A stretch of DNA of 64,000 bases from Culex pipiens pallens (GCF_016801865.2 NC_068937.1:32727970-32791969), one strand, 5' to 3'; shown: positions 24,033 to 36,217, counted from the stretch's first letter. A program made the numbers and translations. The notes: generated by a model from the letters alone, not told the origin.

Positions 24033-25215
24033 TAAGGGCGTCCAATTTTTCCAGGTTTTGAATTTTACGGTGAATGGAAAAAAATATTTTTAGAATCCTG
24101 GGGATTCCCGGGATCCCGGAAAATTAGCTCAATACTATTATTTGGTAATCTACACAGCAATCTAAATATGGAGAACAGTTTTTAGATAGTTTAAAGAAAT
24201 AAAAAATGTTGCTTTTTTTTGTTCTGTGTTGTGCTTTGGATTTTAAATGAGATTCAAATTATATAATTATTTAATAAATATGTTTCTTTCGTTTATTCTT
24301 TTTAAATATGACATGACTAGAAATACTTGAAAAATGTTTTTGAAAATGTCTAAAAAAACAAGGAGCGACAGCATTTTTTGTGAAACCAGTCAATGTTAAA
24401 TTTCAGATAAGTTTTGAATTTCACGTTTTAAGTTAAACATAATTTAATATTATCTTTAAGTTACTAAAGCCAACTGGGAAAAATCGGGAGTACAGTCTGA
24501 ATAGGTACAGGAGATTTTAGAGCAATAATTTTGGAAATCTATCTACCGACTGTTTTGTTCTCTTCCTGTTTTAACTGAACACAATAAAAATTGTGTAAAT
24601 TTGGAAGGTTGAATATTACCCCTTTAATAATGTAATTTTACCTAAATTTAGACTAAAAAAGTGACATTACATCAGAAAAGTGGTAAAATTACTCATTTTC
24701 AGAGCTAAAATTACACATTTTTTCAGACATAAAAGATGTACCACTTCCCAGATGTAATATTACCATGATTTTTTTACTGTGAAGTCAATTCAAAACATTA
24801 TGACAAAAATTAGCTTAAATAGCTGTCTTAATTTGTTACGTTTGTCCTGATTTGCCCAAGACGCCCGAGTTTAATGAAAAATAATTTAATATGATATTTT
24901 TTTTTAATTCTGCGTAAATATAATACTTAGTCTTTTGAAAATAAATAAAATAATTACAAAATATTTAAAGCGCTACGCGAATTCGTAAACTTAAATTTTA
25001 ACAATTTTCCCTAATAAGTAATATTTATGGTGATATATGCCGAATACAAGTTTTAATGCTTTAAAATTCTTATCGATTACTAAGTATTCAACTGTTCATC
25101 TATTTACATAACCAAATCTGAACTTTCAGATCAAAATTTGTTGTTTTTTTCAATTTCGGGAATTCCCGGAACAAATTAAAAAATATCCCGAGATTCAGGA
25201 AATCCGGACGCTCTA
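24033..25215 (+). mobile_element. Family E hAT-like element, full copy
   Basis: It starts TAAGGGCGTCCAATTTTTCC and ends AAATCCGGACGCTCTA, so the ends are imperfect inverted repeats of the type (T)AGGGCGTCC. The subterminal regions are CCCGGGAATTCCC-rich on both sides. The interior matches the copy at 62891-64000 over long stretches (CAGTCTGAATAGGTACAGGA; TTCAAAACATTATG). A 202-bp MITE is nested at 24580-24781. No transposase frame is present. A convincing 8-bp target duplication was not found, so the hAT assignment is tentative. Confidence 0.65.
24580..24781. mobile_element. MITE of CACARTAAAAA family, copy B, nested in family E
   Basis: Its ends are CACAATAAAAATTGTG and ATTTTTTTACTGTG. The interior (CAACCTTCC complement, GATGTAATATTACCATGATT) matches copy A at 6742-6973 in reverse. 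The empty site is visible in the related element at 63785-63800 (TGATCTGAAGTCATTCAAAA). Here the same sequence is split as ...AACTGAA / (G)AAGTCAATTC..., giving a 2-3 bp duplication. Confidence 0.8.
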
Positions 25216-25761
25216 GTTTATTATGGAGTGATTTATAACGGATTTTGCTATTTCTTCTCAATGAAACATAATTTGGTTAAAGGGTTGTGTAGGGGACATC
25301 TTAAAATAATTATCAGAAAAACACGTTCTAAGAGCAAATGCTGTCATTTTGGCAGCTGTCTAAAGTTGAGGTACGTAATTAAGTTTAATTTGAATGTGCG
25401 GCAGAAGGTAGTAAAAATAAGGTTGAATGTAAAAAAAGATCTAAAGCAAGAACAGGTCGAAAGGTCAAGATGACAAAGGTTTGAGAGAGAGAGAAAATGA
25501 GAAAAAATCGTTGTTCAACGTTTTAAAACATAATATTTTAATTTAATTTTTTTTCTTGTATCATTTTTGTGAGTTCAAAAATGATAGAATATTAATTAGA
25601 ATAGAATCTATTAAAAGCTTACAGAGATAAAAATCTGAATTTTGCTATTTTTTTCTGATCAAATTTTACCGTTATTTCAACATGAACAGATCTTTCAAAT
25701 AGTTGAATGAGAAATAGTCTGAATGCGTTTTAATTTTTCAAAATATTTAATTCTTGTTTCT
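25216..25761. other. AT-rich DNA, nothing recognised
   Basis: One 81-codon plus frame without a recognisable domain lies here, next to a GAGAGAGAGAG run near 25483. No gene is supported. Confidence 0.5.
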
Positions 25762-25764
25762 TTA

Positions 25765-26053
25765 GGCCATTGCAAATTTAATTTAAAGATTTTTCCTACC
25801 TCCCCCCCCCATTTTCTTAAAAAAATCCGGGGGCAAAAAAACTGATTATTTACTTTTGATAAAAATTTTCATTGAAAAAACTCGTAAAAATAATTTTAAG
25901 CTATTCATTAAACGTTGCACAATGCTTATTTAAGTGATTTTAATCAAATAAATACTTTTAAATCTTTTTACACATTTTGAATTTTGGAACCACAGACGAA
26001 AAATTTCAGGATTTTTTTTGTTATAAATTCATTGAATTTTTTTTGTACCAGCC
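25765..26053. mobile_element. PIF/Harbinger-type MITE N4 (TTA target site)
   Basis: It starts GGCCATTGCAAATTTAATTT and ends TTTTTTTTGTACCAGCC. It is flanked by direct TTA (25762-25764 and 26054-26056). An internal poly-C run followed by a GGGGGCAAAAAAACTG segment matches N1. It is more diverged than N1 and N2. Confidence 0.6.
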
Positions 26054-26056
26054 TTA

Positions 26057-26749
26057 ATATTTGTGTGAGTTTGACCATTATGATATTTCACTCTATATCA
26101 GTTTTATTATAATGGTTAATACATAATTGAAATTATTTTTTATTCAATACAAATATATTTTTATAATTTTCAACCATTCTTTCAATTAGGATTTGTTTTT
26201 CAAATAGTTTCATGAGATTTTCTTTAATTCAAACATATTTTGATATTTAATCAAATCATTTTTTCTCAGATTTTATGTTTTTGTTGTTGTTGTTATTGTC
26301 ATTCTAACAAACACTAAAATCTTAAAAAATATCATGAGAAAAAAGTTGGTACTGAAACGTATTTAAAAATATATATATATATTCAACCACAATTAACTCT
26401 TGTTTTTGTAACATTTTTACACTTTGGCCTTTTTACTATCTGTCATTTTCTCCATTCGACGTTTCTCATTGCATTCTTTGAAATTTATCTGAATGCATAA
26501 AATTGAAAGTAAATTAGTTCTATTTTTTTTCTGAAAAATTTAAACATGAATGGATATAGTTATTATTTGAATCACATTTGTTATTTTTTTTTAATTTAAT
26601 TTCAAATGAATGTGATGTTCAAACAAAACCTTTTTAAAGCAAACGAAAACTTAGTTTAGATTCATTATTTTTAATCTTCTTCTTCAAATTCTGAAATATG
26701 TGTAGTATATTAAAATAATTTATAAAAATTAAATTGAACTTGCAATAGT
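26057..26749. other. AT-rich DNA, nothing recognised
   Basis: This is strongly AT-rich with a (TA)n run near 26372. No repeats or genes were recognised. Confidence 0.5.
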
Positions 26750-27240
26750 TGAATAAATACGAAGAGTTTTGGAAAAATCAAGTTTTGCACCTAGTTGAAA
26801 AAAATTACAATTCCGTCGTGAAACAACTTATTTTTCCTGATATTCGAGCTGAAAGACCTACTTTTCTCTATAAAAAAAAAGAATCAAAAATTAATACCTT
26901 TCAGCACTAGTATCGAAAAGTAACATTTGTTGATTTTATTCTTAGAACGGTAAGTTTACTCAACACATGGATGTTTTACACAATATTCCATTCAAAAAAT
27001 GTTGTAAGCAACTCGTTGCAAAACTTGATATTTTCAGCACTCATCGTATGTATCCAACTCGGTAAACCTCGTTTTATAAATGAACGACTCGTGCTGAAAA
27101 AATCATCTTTTTGCAAATTGTTGCATGAACTACTATTTTGCAATTCCGGGAAACACTCATTGAATTGATTAGACATTCCTTTGCGCTGTAAATGTTTAAA
27201 ATATGATTTTTTCAGCACCCAAATGGTCAAATTACTTTTC
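26750..27240. mobile_element. Foldback family K, copy 2 (decayed)
   Basis: It shares K1 phrases in order: GTTGAATAAATACGA, AAATCAAGTTTTGCA, GCAACTCGTTGCAAAACTTG, TTCAGCACTCATCGTATG, ATGAACTACTATTTTGCAAT and AATTCCGGGAAACACTC. The copy is less symmetric than K1. Frames here mirror K1 frames because of DNA homology. Confidence 0.6.
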
Positions 27241-29118
27241 AGTACTGATCATTTCCAGTTCGACAAATAAAAAATTCTGAGTTGGACTTCAACAAATGAT
27301 AAATCATCTGACAATATTCTTGTAAGCGACGTGTTATATGCGATGAGTTATATAATGTTATATTATCGGTGTTCCATTATAGCAATTTCCTTAGCTTATC
27401 CAAAAATTAAAAAAAAGAGAATCGAATGACCGCACAGGGTCGAATGAACGCAAAGGCCAGAAATAAAGAATTCACAACAAAATTTGCACATTGAATAAGT
27501 TATTCGGTTATTCTTATAGATCGAAGGCGTCTATGTCCTTTAAATTTATAAAATCATAAATAAATAGGATGAAAATGATTATTTTAACAGAAATATAATG
27601 TATCATCAGGGCAACTCCAATCCTATTCAACGAGAATAGTTACATTGTGGTTGCTGCCTACAAAGTAATGAGCAGTCCATCGAAACACGAAAAACTCGCA
27701 TTCCGGTGTGTATTACAACTACAACAACCCTGTTCAGACGTTTTCCAGCTGTTTTTTTTTTCTACTTTTCGTTTCATTTTTTGGGGGCCCAAAGTCAATG
27801 CTCTTTCACCGACGACGACGACGACGCAGGACGGGGCTCGTCAAAAAGCTCCCCTTTTTTGAAGCTTTTATTTTTGGTTGTGGGATTGAGAAAGGGGGCA
27901 GGTCAGTTGATGGGAAAGGGTGGATAAATAGCAACACAGCCCTCGGGATATGCCGAATTTGCTGGGTAAGTCTGGTATACTCTGGTTTGGTGTGGTCTGT
28001 GAGGGTGGGAATGGGGCTTGAAGATAATGTTACCATAATGTAAACGCACTAGCGAAAACAAAGTATGTATTTTCAGGAATGAAACTATTTAGGAATTACA
28101 AGGCAATGCAATTACAGGGTTGCTAGATTATGCAAGATTACGACTTATTGAATTAACCATTTAAGCAACTTTCAAATATTGTTTTATAAAAATAATTCAT
28201 CAATCTATATTACAAGTTTGGATGGGTTCATGGGTTCAACATAAGTATCAATATCTCATGGCAGTGTTGCCAGATCTTCAAAAGTTTTCAAAAAATCCTA
28301 ACAATACCAAAAATTTCAATTCATTTCCGAAAATAAAGCAAATTGAGGTGAATTTCGTGACATCAACTGCTCTACCTTTTTCGGAAAATTTCTCCAACCC
28401 TACCCACTCAAATTTCATTCAAAAACAAAAGAGCCTTTTGCGTGCAAATTCCGTCTGAAAACTCTCCTTTTCGCAAACCAGTTCGCCCTACCTCCCCTCC
28501 AGCCCTGTAATTTAAACCACTCTCCTCTTGTAACTCTCTGTGTTTTGCTCCTTCGGAGCGGAGCAAAGTGATAACAACAAATGAGGGAAAATGAGGAAAA
28601 CTCACCAAACATGGCAAAGCTTGGGAGGGGTAGAGGGGGGTTGAGCTCACGCAGTTGAGAGTTTCGTGAGTTTTCTGCTGTGAGTGAATGAACGGAATAC
28701 CCGCTTTCGGAATATTATTTGCACACACACACACACTAGTGCTGAAGGAGGAGGGAAGGTCTTGAGGTGGGAGAGGGTTGCGGGGATTGTATTTTGTACT
28801 GCCCGTTCTAAGTTGTGTGATTTTGGTCGGTTGCGTTGTGGGGCTTAGGGATGGGGTAGAGAGGGAAGTCGCACACGAAAAAAAGCTCTCAGACAAAATT
28901 TATCGATCGCGCCGTCATAAGCACTGTGTTTGTGTGTGCGAGTTTGTTGGGGTTCATGAAGAAGAACAAGAGCAGGTGAAAAATAAGAATAAGAATCTAC
29001 GTTTTGTGGGGAAGGTTGGGTGGGGAATTTACTGGCAATCACACACAGCCCAGTGACGCGACGGAGCAAAGGAAGCATAAAACTAGGGAAAATAGCGACT
29101 TGAAGGGCTTTTGGGAAC
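27241..29118. other. Low-copy DNA, GC-balanced in its right half
   Basis: 27690-29118 is GC-balanced, with (ACG)n near 27814, a (CA)n run near 28722 and G/T-rich stretches. Overlapping frames occur on both strands (up to 162 codons at 28408-28896 minus). None shows a known domain, a convincing start context or intron signals. I record it as possibly unique sequence without a gene call. Confidence 0.45.
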
Positions 29119-30613
29119 AAAAACCCACAACTAATCATCAACAACCAACAACCAACAATCAACAATCAACAATCAACAATCAACAATCAACAATCAACAA
29201 TCAACAATCAACAATCAACAATCAACAATCAACAATCAACAATCAACAATCAACAATCAACAATCAACAATCAACAATCAACAATCAACAATCAACAATC
29301 AACAATCAACAACCAACAACCAACAACCAACAACCAACAACCAACAACCAACAACCAACAACCAACAACCAACAACCAACAACCAACAACCAACAACCAA
29401 CAACCAACAACCAACAACCAACAACCAACAACCAACAACCAACAACCAACAACCAACAACCAACAACCAACAACCAAAAACCCAAAACTAATCATCAACA
29501 AGCAACAAGCAACAACCAACAACCAACAACCAACAACAACCAACAACCAACAACCAACAACCAACAACCAACAACCAACAACCAACAACCAACAACCAAC
29601 AACCAACAACCAACAACCAACAACCAACAACCAACAACCAACAACCAACAACCAACAACCAACAACCAACAACCAACAACCAACAACCAACAACCAACAA
29701 CCAACAACCAACAACCAACAACCAACAACCAACAACCAACAACCAACAACCAACAACCAACAACCAACAACCACAACCAACAACCAACAACCAACAACCA
29801 ACAACCAACAACCAACAACCAACAACCAACAACCAACAACCAACAACCAACAACCAACAACCAACAACCAACAACCAACAACCAACAACCAACAACCAAC
29901 AACCAACAACCAACAACCAACAACCAACAACCAACAACCAACAACCAACAACCAACAACCAACAACCAACAACCAACAACCAACAACCAACAACCAACAA
30001 CCAACAACCAACAACCAACAACCAACAACCAACAACCAACAACCAACAACCAACAACCAACAACCAACAACCAACAACCAACAACCAACAACCAACAACC
30101 AACAACCAACAACCAACAACCAACAACCAACAACAACCAACAACCAACAACCAACAACCAACAACCAACAACCAACAACCAACAACCAACAACCAACAAC
30201 CAACAAACAACAACCAACAACCAACAACCAACAACCAACAACCAACAACCAACAACCAACAACCAACAACCAACAACCAACAACCAACAACCAACAACCA
30301 ACAACCAACAACCAACAACCAACAACCAACAACCAACAACCAACAACCAACAACCAACAACCAACAACCAACAACCAACAACCAACAACCAACAACCAAC
30401 AACCAACAACCAACAACCAACAACCAACAACCAACAACCAACAACCAACAACCAACAACCAACAACCAACAACCAACAACCAACAACCAACAACCAACAA
30501 CCAACAACCAACAACCAACAACCAACAACCAACAACCAACAACCAACAACCAACAACCAACAACCAACAACCAACAACCAACAACCAACAACCAACAACC
30601 AACAACCAACAAC
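29119..30613. repeat. AACAAYC heptamer array, two homogenised blocks
   Basis: About 22 units of AACAATC (29155-29310) change abruptly to AACAACC, which continues to 30613. Rare slips are AACAACAACC near 29531 and 30130, AACCACAACC near 29770, and AACAAAC near 30205. The leader phrase AAAAACCCACAACTAATCAT at 29119 recurs as AAAAACCCAAAACTAATCAT at 29474. All frames are open, so a 667-codon plus frame crosses the array (29004-31007) and frames of up to 441 codons run on the minus strand. They are periodic artefacts (NNQQPTT and VGCWLLV repeats). Confidence 0.97.
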
Positions 30614-30862
30614 TCAACTCAACTCAACTCAACTCAACTCAACTCAACTCAACTCAACTCAACTCAACTCAACTCAACTCAACTCAACTCAACTCAACTC
30701 AACTCAACTCAACTCAACTCAACTCAACTCAACTCAACTCAACTCAACTCAACTCAACTCAACTCAACTCAACTCAACTCAACTCAACTCAACTCAACTC
30801 AACTCAACTCAACTCAACTCAACACAACTCAACTCAACACAACTCAACTCAACTCAACTCAC
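30612..30862. repeat. (CTCAA)n pentamer array, about 50 units
   Basis: Perfect AACTC repeats, with AACAC variants near 30823 and 30838. It is joined directly to the AACAACC heptamer without unique sequence. The reading frames give TQLNS repeats in all three phases. Confidence 0.97.
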
Positions 30863-31365
30863 CATCCCAACCCAACAATCCCCTACAATAAATGAGCGCG
30901 TGAGAAGAGCGAATGAGTCTCCGATGCGAACCTCGTTCGGGAACATTTTGGGTCCGGGCGCAAGGATAAAGGACGACGCCGCCGAAGCAACGCCATACAT
31001 AATGTAGAAGCGTTCAAAAACCTACTTGACCTACCTTACGCGGCGTCGGCGGCGGCGTCCTTAGGCATGATAATAATAATATGTATCGTGGCGCTGGAAA
31101 TAACTTGGGGACGCATCTCGAGGAGTTTTGCTCTGTCTGGGCGGACGGTGGTTTTGTGTTGGTGTGTGTGTGTGTGTTTGGGTGGGCAATTTTTGGGGCT
31201 TTGAACCTGATGACGATGATTACGACGGCCATGGCTACGGCAAAGCCGGTGGCAGGTTCCAATTTTGGAAGCTGTGTAATGAAATTTGAAAGTTTATTGA
31301 CACCGACAACGGCGTAGGTGTTTGAATAGCAGACTAGAAATTTGGTTGTTATGAAGATAGTTAAG
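30863..31365. other. Short low-copy segment between opposed arrays
   Basis: GC-balanced, containing a GGCGTCGGCGGCGGCGTCC tract near 31042 and a (GT)n run near 31163. No gene is recognised. The segment would be the loop if the flanking AACAACC and GGTTGTT arrays paired. Confidence 0.5.
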
Positions 31366-31510
31366 GTTGTTGAGGTTGTTGAGGTTGTTGAGGTTGTTGA
31401 GGTTGTTGAGGTTGTTGAGGTTGTTGAGGTTGTTGAGGTTGTTGAGGTTGTTGAGGTTGTTGAGGTTGTTGAGGTTGTTGAGGTTGTTGAGGTTGTTGAG
31501 GTTGTTGAGG
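31366..31510. repeat. (GAGGTTGTT)n nonamer array, about 16 units
   Basis: Perfect 9-bp tandem units. The unit equals the adjacent heptamer GGTTGTT plus a GA dinucleotide. It changes without a gap into the heptamer array at about 31510. Confidence 0.95.
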
Positions 31511-31659
31511 TTGTTGGTTGTTGGTTGTTGGTTGTTGGTTGTTGGTTGTTGGTTGTTGGTTGTTGGTTGTTGGTTGTTGGTTGTTGGTTGTTGGTTGTTG
31601 GTTGTTGGTTGTTGGTTGTTGGTTGTTGGTTGTTGGTTGTTAATTGTTAATTGTTAATA
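31511..31659. repeat. (GGTTGTT)n heptamer array, inverted relative to 29-30.6 kb
   Basis: About 18 GGTTGTT units (the reverse complement of AACAACC) followed by two or three AATTGTT units at the right edge (31637-31655). The edge units are the same heptamer that forms the arrays at 11.7-20.8 kb. Confidence 0.95.
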
Positions 31660-32219
31660 GTTGATTATTTTGTCAAACGTTAATTTTTTGATGTTGCTAA
31701 AAATGTAAGTAACAAAAATATCGTCTTCAATCTCAAAAAACCAGGTCAAACGAAAGATTGAAGCTGCAAACGACAGCTCCTTCGTCGGGATTGCCTTTTT
31801 CTTTACTGCAGTGGGTGGTTCCCACATAATCGGGGGTGGAAGCAAAAAAAGTGCATCTGATGCGAAAGGTTCCCGGCGTGTCCTTTGGCTCATTTTTCAC
31901 TCGACTGATGGCGGCTGACTGGCTGCTGTTGATGGTATGAGCCTCAAGTCGAAGGACGAAGGAAAGCAACGTGCAGGAGGAATCTTTTCAGGATAATGCA
32001 TTTTCGTGCTTTCTTGGGTGATTTTCTTTCTGTTTTTTTTTTTTGTTACTGCGTTGACGCTGGCATTTTGGTAGTATAGACAAATGCAGCTTTACTGTTT
32101 GAAAAATTACATGGAAAAGTATTGCTTTTGAGTTTATTATTGTTGTATTGTTACTTTCATTTAAACTTTTTTTTTATATTTACTTTTACTGCTGGTTTCA
32201 CTACTGTTAGCCGATTTGT
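31660..32219. other. Low-copy DNA, nothing recognised
   Basis: Mixed composition with a poly-T run near 32033. No gene or repeat end was recognised. Confidence 0.5.
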
Positions 32220-32818
32220 CTCATTGTGTCTGTTCTAGTCTCTTTCAGTATATTTTTCAGTTTCAGGCTGCCTCAGTTTGTACCAGTGTTTCTAAGTCTT
32301 CCTCATTTTCTTCAGTTTGTCCAACCTGTTCCAGTTTGTCTCATTTTTTTCTCATTCTGTTCAAATATGTCTAAGTCTTTATTGAATCGTCTCAGTTTGT
32401 CTTAGTGTGTCTCAGTTTGTTTCAGTCTGTCATATTTTAACGAAGTTGTCTTAGTTTTTTTTTCAGTTCGCCTTAATTTCTCTCAGATTGTATGAATCTC
32501 AGTTTGTCTCAGACTGTCTTAATCTCAGTCTGTCTCAGTCTACATTAAGCTGTCTAAGTGTGTTTAATTCTTTCTTAGTCTTAGTCTCTCATAGATTGTC
32601 TCAGTCTGTCTCAGTTTGTCACAGTTTGTCTCAGTTTGTCTCACTCTTAGTCTACCTTAAGCTGTCTCAGTGAGTCTCATTCTGTCTCAGTTTGCTTCAG
32701 TTTGTCTCATTCTGTCTCAGTTTGCTTCAGTCAGTCTCAGTCTGTCTCAGTCTGTCTCAGTCTGTCTCAGTCTGTCTCAGTCTGTCTCAGTCTGTCTCAG
32801 TCTGTCTCAGTCTGTATG
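32220..32818. repeat. TCTGTCTCAG decamer array, degenerate to perfect
   Basis: Spaced GTCTCAGT words begin around 32220 and become regular rightwards. 32735-32815 is nearly perfect TCTGTCTCAG with about 8 units. The gradient from scattered to perfect copies suggests younger amplification at the right edge. Confidence 0.85.
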
Positions 32819-33358
32819 CATATATTTTTAGCAAGATGGAAATCTTGAATTTAGATGAATTTAAAAATTTCACTAGCTGACTCACTCCAGCTTATCTTTT
32901 CCCTAACAGAAAATCATCAGCCCAAGGCTGCACCAGTTTCTTCTTCGAGCTTTCGTGGTGTCCTTTCAGGACACGAAATCAAGCCAACGCAAAAACGCCA
33001 GAGGCAACGCTGTCATCCATCTTTCTCAGCGAAACTAGGACTGCGTGTCGTCCACACCACGCCGACTCCTTGCCCGAACCGGATTGCATCTGGAGGCGAC
33101 GTCAGTGTTGCCAAGCGTTTCGTTTTTTTGTGCTGCTGTTGCCATCGCTTTTGCCCCAGGCAGTAACGAAGAACAATTTCGGGAAAGGTTGCACCAGCCA
33201 TGGAAAGATCTATCATCATTAATAATTGTTGAGAAAATCTCCAGCCCACCTTCTCTTCCCACTCTGCAGTGGAGGGGTTCCTTTTTGAAAATGGCGTTTG
33301 GGAGGGGTGGTCTTGAAACTTTAAGAATAGTTTGTTTTGTTTTGTGATTTTTAAATTT
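32819..33358. other. GC-balanced low-copy segment
   Basis: A balanced block at 32900-33330 has open frames on both strands (up to 126 codons) without recognisable domains. A small hairpin, GTGTCCTTTCAGGACAC, lies near 32958. There is no gene call. Confidence 0.5.
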
Positions 33359-36213
33359 GAAAAAAAATAAAAATTTTGAACAAATTTGAACAACTTTGAA
33401 ATTGAAAAAATTTGAACAACTTTGAAATTGAAGAAATTGGATTAAATTAAAATTTGAACAAATTTAAACAATTTTGAACAAATTTGAACAAATTTGAACA
33501 AATTTGAACAAATTTGAACAAATTTGAACAAATTTGAACAAATTTGAACAAATTTGAACAAATTTGAACAAATTTGAACAAATTTGAACAAATTTGAACA
33601 AATTTGAACAAATTTGAACAAATTTGAACAAATTTGAACAAATTTGAACAAATTTGAACAAATTTGAACAAATTTGAACAAATTTGAACAAATTTGAACA
33701 AATTTGAACAAATTTGAACAAATTTGAACAAATTTGAACAAATTTGAACAAATTTGAACAAATTTGAACAAATTTGAACAAATTTGAACAAATTTGAACA
33801 AATTTGAACAAATTTGAACAAATTTGAGCAAATTTGAACAAATTTCAACAAATTTCAACAAATTTCAACAAATTCGAACAAATTTTAAATTGAAGAAATT
33901 TGAACAAATTTGAATTGGAACAAATTAAAATTTGAACAAATTTGAACAACTTTTAACAACATTGAAATTGAAGAAATTTGAACAACTTTGAAATTTAAGT
34001 AATTTGAACAAATTTGAACAAATATGAACAAATTTCAACAAATTTCAACAAATTTGAAAAAATCTGAACAAATTTGAACAAATTTGAACAACTTTTAACA
34101 ACATTGAAATTGAAGAAATTTGAACAACTTTGAAATTGAAGTAATTTGAACAAATTTGAACAAACTTAAACGAATTTGAACAAATTTGAACAAATTTGAA
34201 CAAATTTGAACAAATTTGAACAAATTTAAACAAATTTGAACAAATTTGAACAAATTTGAACAAATTTGAACAAATTTGAACAAATTTGAACAAATTTGAA
34301 CAAATTTGAAAAAATTTGAACAATTAAAAAAAATAACAGATTATAAAAGATTTGAACTAATTTAAACAAATTTGAACAAACTTGAACAAACTTGAGCAAA
34401 CTTGAACAAACTTGAACAAACTTGAACAAACTTGAACAAACTTGAACAAACTTGAACAAACTTGAACAAATTTGAATTTTTTTAACAAATTCGAACAAAT
34501 TCGAACAAATTTTAAATTGAAGAAATTTTAACAAAATTGAAATGGAACAAATTAAAATTTGAACAAATTTGAACAAATTTCAACAAATTTGAACAAATTT
34601 CAGCAAATTTCAACAAATTTCAACAAATTTCAACAAATTTCAACAAATTTCAACAAATTTCAACAAATTTCAACACATTTCAACAAATTTCAACAAATTT
34701 CAACAAATTTCAAAAAATTTCAACAAATTTCAACAAATTTCAACAAATTTCAACAAATTTCAACAAATTTCAACAAATTTCAACAAATTTCAACAAATTT
34801 CAACAAATTTCAACAAATTTCAACAAATTTCAACAAATTTCAACAAATTTCAACAAATTTCAACAAATTTGAACAAATTTGAACAAATTTGAACAAATTT
34901 CAACAAATTTGAACAAATTTGAACAAATTTGAACAAATTTGAACAAATTTGAACAAATTTAAACAAATTTGAACAAATTTGAACAAATTTGAACAAATTT
35001 GAACAAATTTTAACAAATTTGAGCAAATTTGAACAAATTTCAACAAATTTCAACAAATTCGAACAAATTTTAAATTGAAGAAATTTGAACAAATTTGAAT
35101 TGGAACAAATTAAAATTTGAACAAATTTGAACAACTTTTAACAACATTGAAATTGAAGTAATTTGAACAAATTTGAACAAATATGAACAAATTTCAACAA
35201 ATTTCAACAAATTTGAAAAAATCTGAACAAATTTGAACAAATTTGAACAACTTTTAACAACATTGAAATTGAAGAAATTTGAACAACTTTGAAATTGAAG
35301 TAATTTGAACAAATTTGAACAAACTTAAACGAATTTGAACAAATTTGAACAAATTTGAACAAATTTGAACAAATTTGAACAAATTTGAACAAATTTAAAC
35401 AAATTTGAACAAATTTGAACAAATTTGAACAAATTTGAACAAATTTGAAAAAATTTGAACAATTAAAAAAAAATAACAGATTATAAAAGATTTGAACTAA
35501 TTTAAACAAATTTGAACAAACTTGAACAAACTTGAGCAAACTTGAACAAACTTGAACAAACTTGAACAAACTTGAACAAATTTGAATTTTTTTTAACAAA
35601 TTCGAACAAATTCGAACAAATTTTAAATTGTAGAAATTTTAACAAAATTGAATTGGAACAAATTAAAATTTGAACAAATTTCAACAAATTTCAACAAATT
35701 TGAACAAATTTCAGCAAATTTCAACAAATTTCAACAAATTTCAACAAATTTCAACAAATTTCAACAAATTTCAACAAATTTCAACAAATTTCAACAAATT
35801 TCAACAAATTTCAACAAATTTCAACAAATTTCAACAAATTTCAACAAATTTCAACAAATTTCAACAAATTTCAACAAATTTCAACAAATTTCAACAAATT
35901 TCAACAAATTTCAACAAATTTCAACAAATTTCAACAAATTTCAACAAATTTCAACAAATTTCAACAAATTTCAACAAATTTGAACAAATTTGAACAAATT
36001 TGAACAAATTTGAACAAATTTGAACAAATTTAAACAAATTTGAACAAATTTGAACAAATTTGAACAAATTTGAACAAATTGGAACAAATTTGAACAAATT
36101 GGAACAAATTTGATCAGCTTTGAACAACATTGAAATTGAAGAAATTTCAACAACTTTGAAATTGAAGTTATTTGAACAAATTTGAATTTGAACAAATTAA
36201 AATTTGAACAAAT
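33359..36213. repeat. (AAATTTGAAC)n decamer array, left part
   Basis: A 10-bp unit is repeated over 2.85 kb. A homogeneous AAATTTGAAC block runs at 33472-33840. AAATTTCAAC blocks run at about 34612-34866 and 35685-35977. AAACTTGAAC blocks lie near 34378 and 35517. A composite segment with the marker AACAGATTATAAAAGATTTG occurs at about 34335 and 35476, showing an internal duplication of about 1.14 kb. All frames are open on one strand and give FKFVQICSNL-type decapeptides, which are not real proteins. AAATTT every 10 bp should give phased A-tract curvature. Confidence 0.96.
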
Positions 36214-36217
36214 TTAA

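Noticed and set aside
28408..28896. 162-codon minus frame
   Set aside because: Low-complexity composition, overlapping frames on both strands and no recognisable domain.
29292..30617. Minus frames of up to 441 codons (VGCWLLV repeats)
   Set aside because: They are the complement of the same heptamer array, purely periodic.
29004..31007. 667-codon open frame rich in N, Q, P and T
   Set aside because: It spans heptamer and pentamer arrays in which every frame is open. The sequence on either side shows no domain.
33442..36195. Frames encoding FKFVQICSNL or NKFQQISTNF repeats
   Set aside because: They are products of the AAATTTGAAC and AAATTTCAAC decamers (10 leaves remainder 1 on division by 3).
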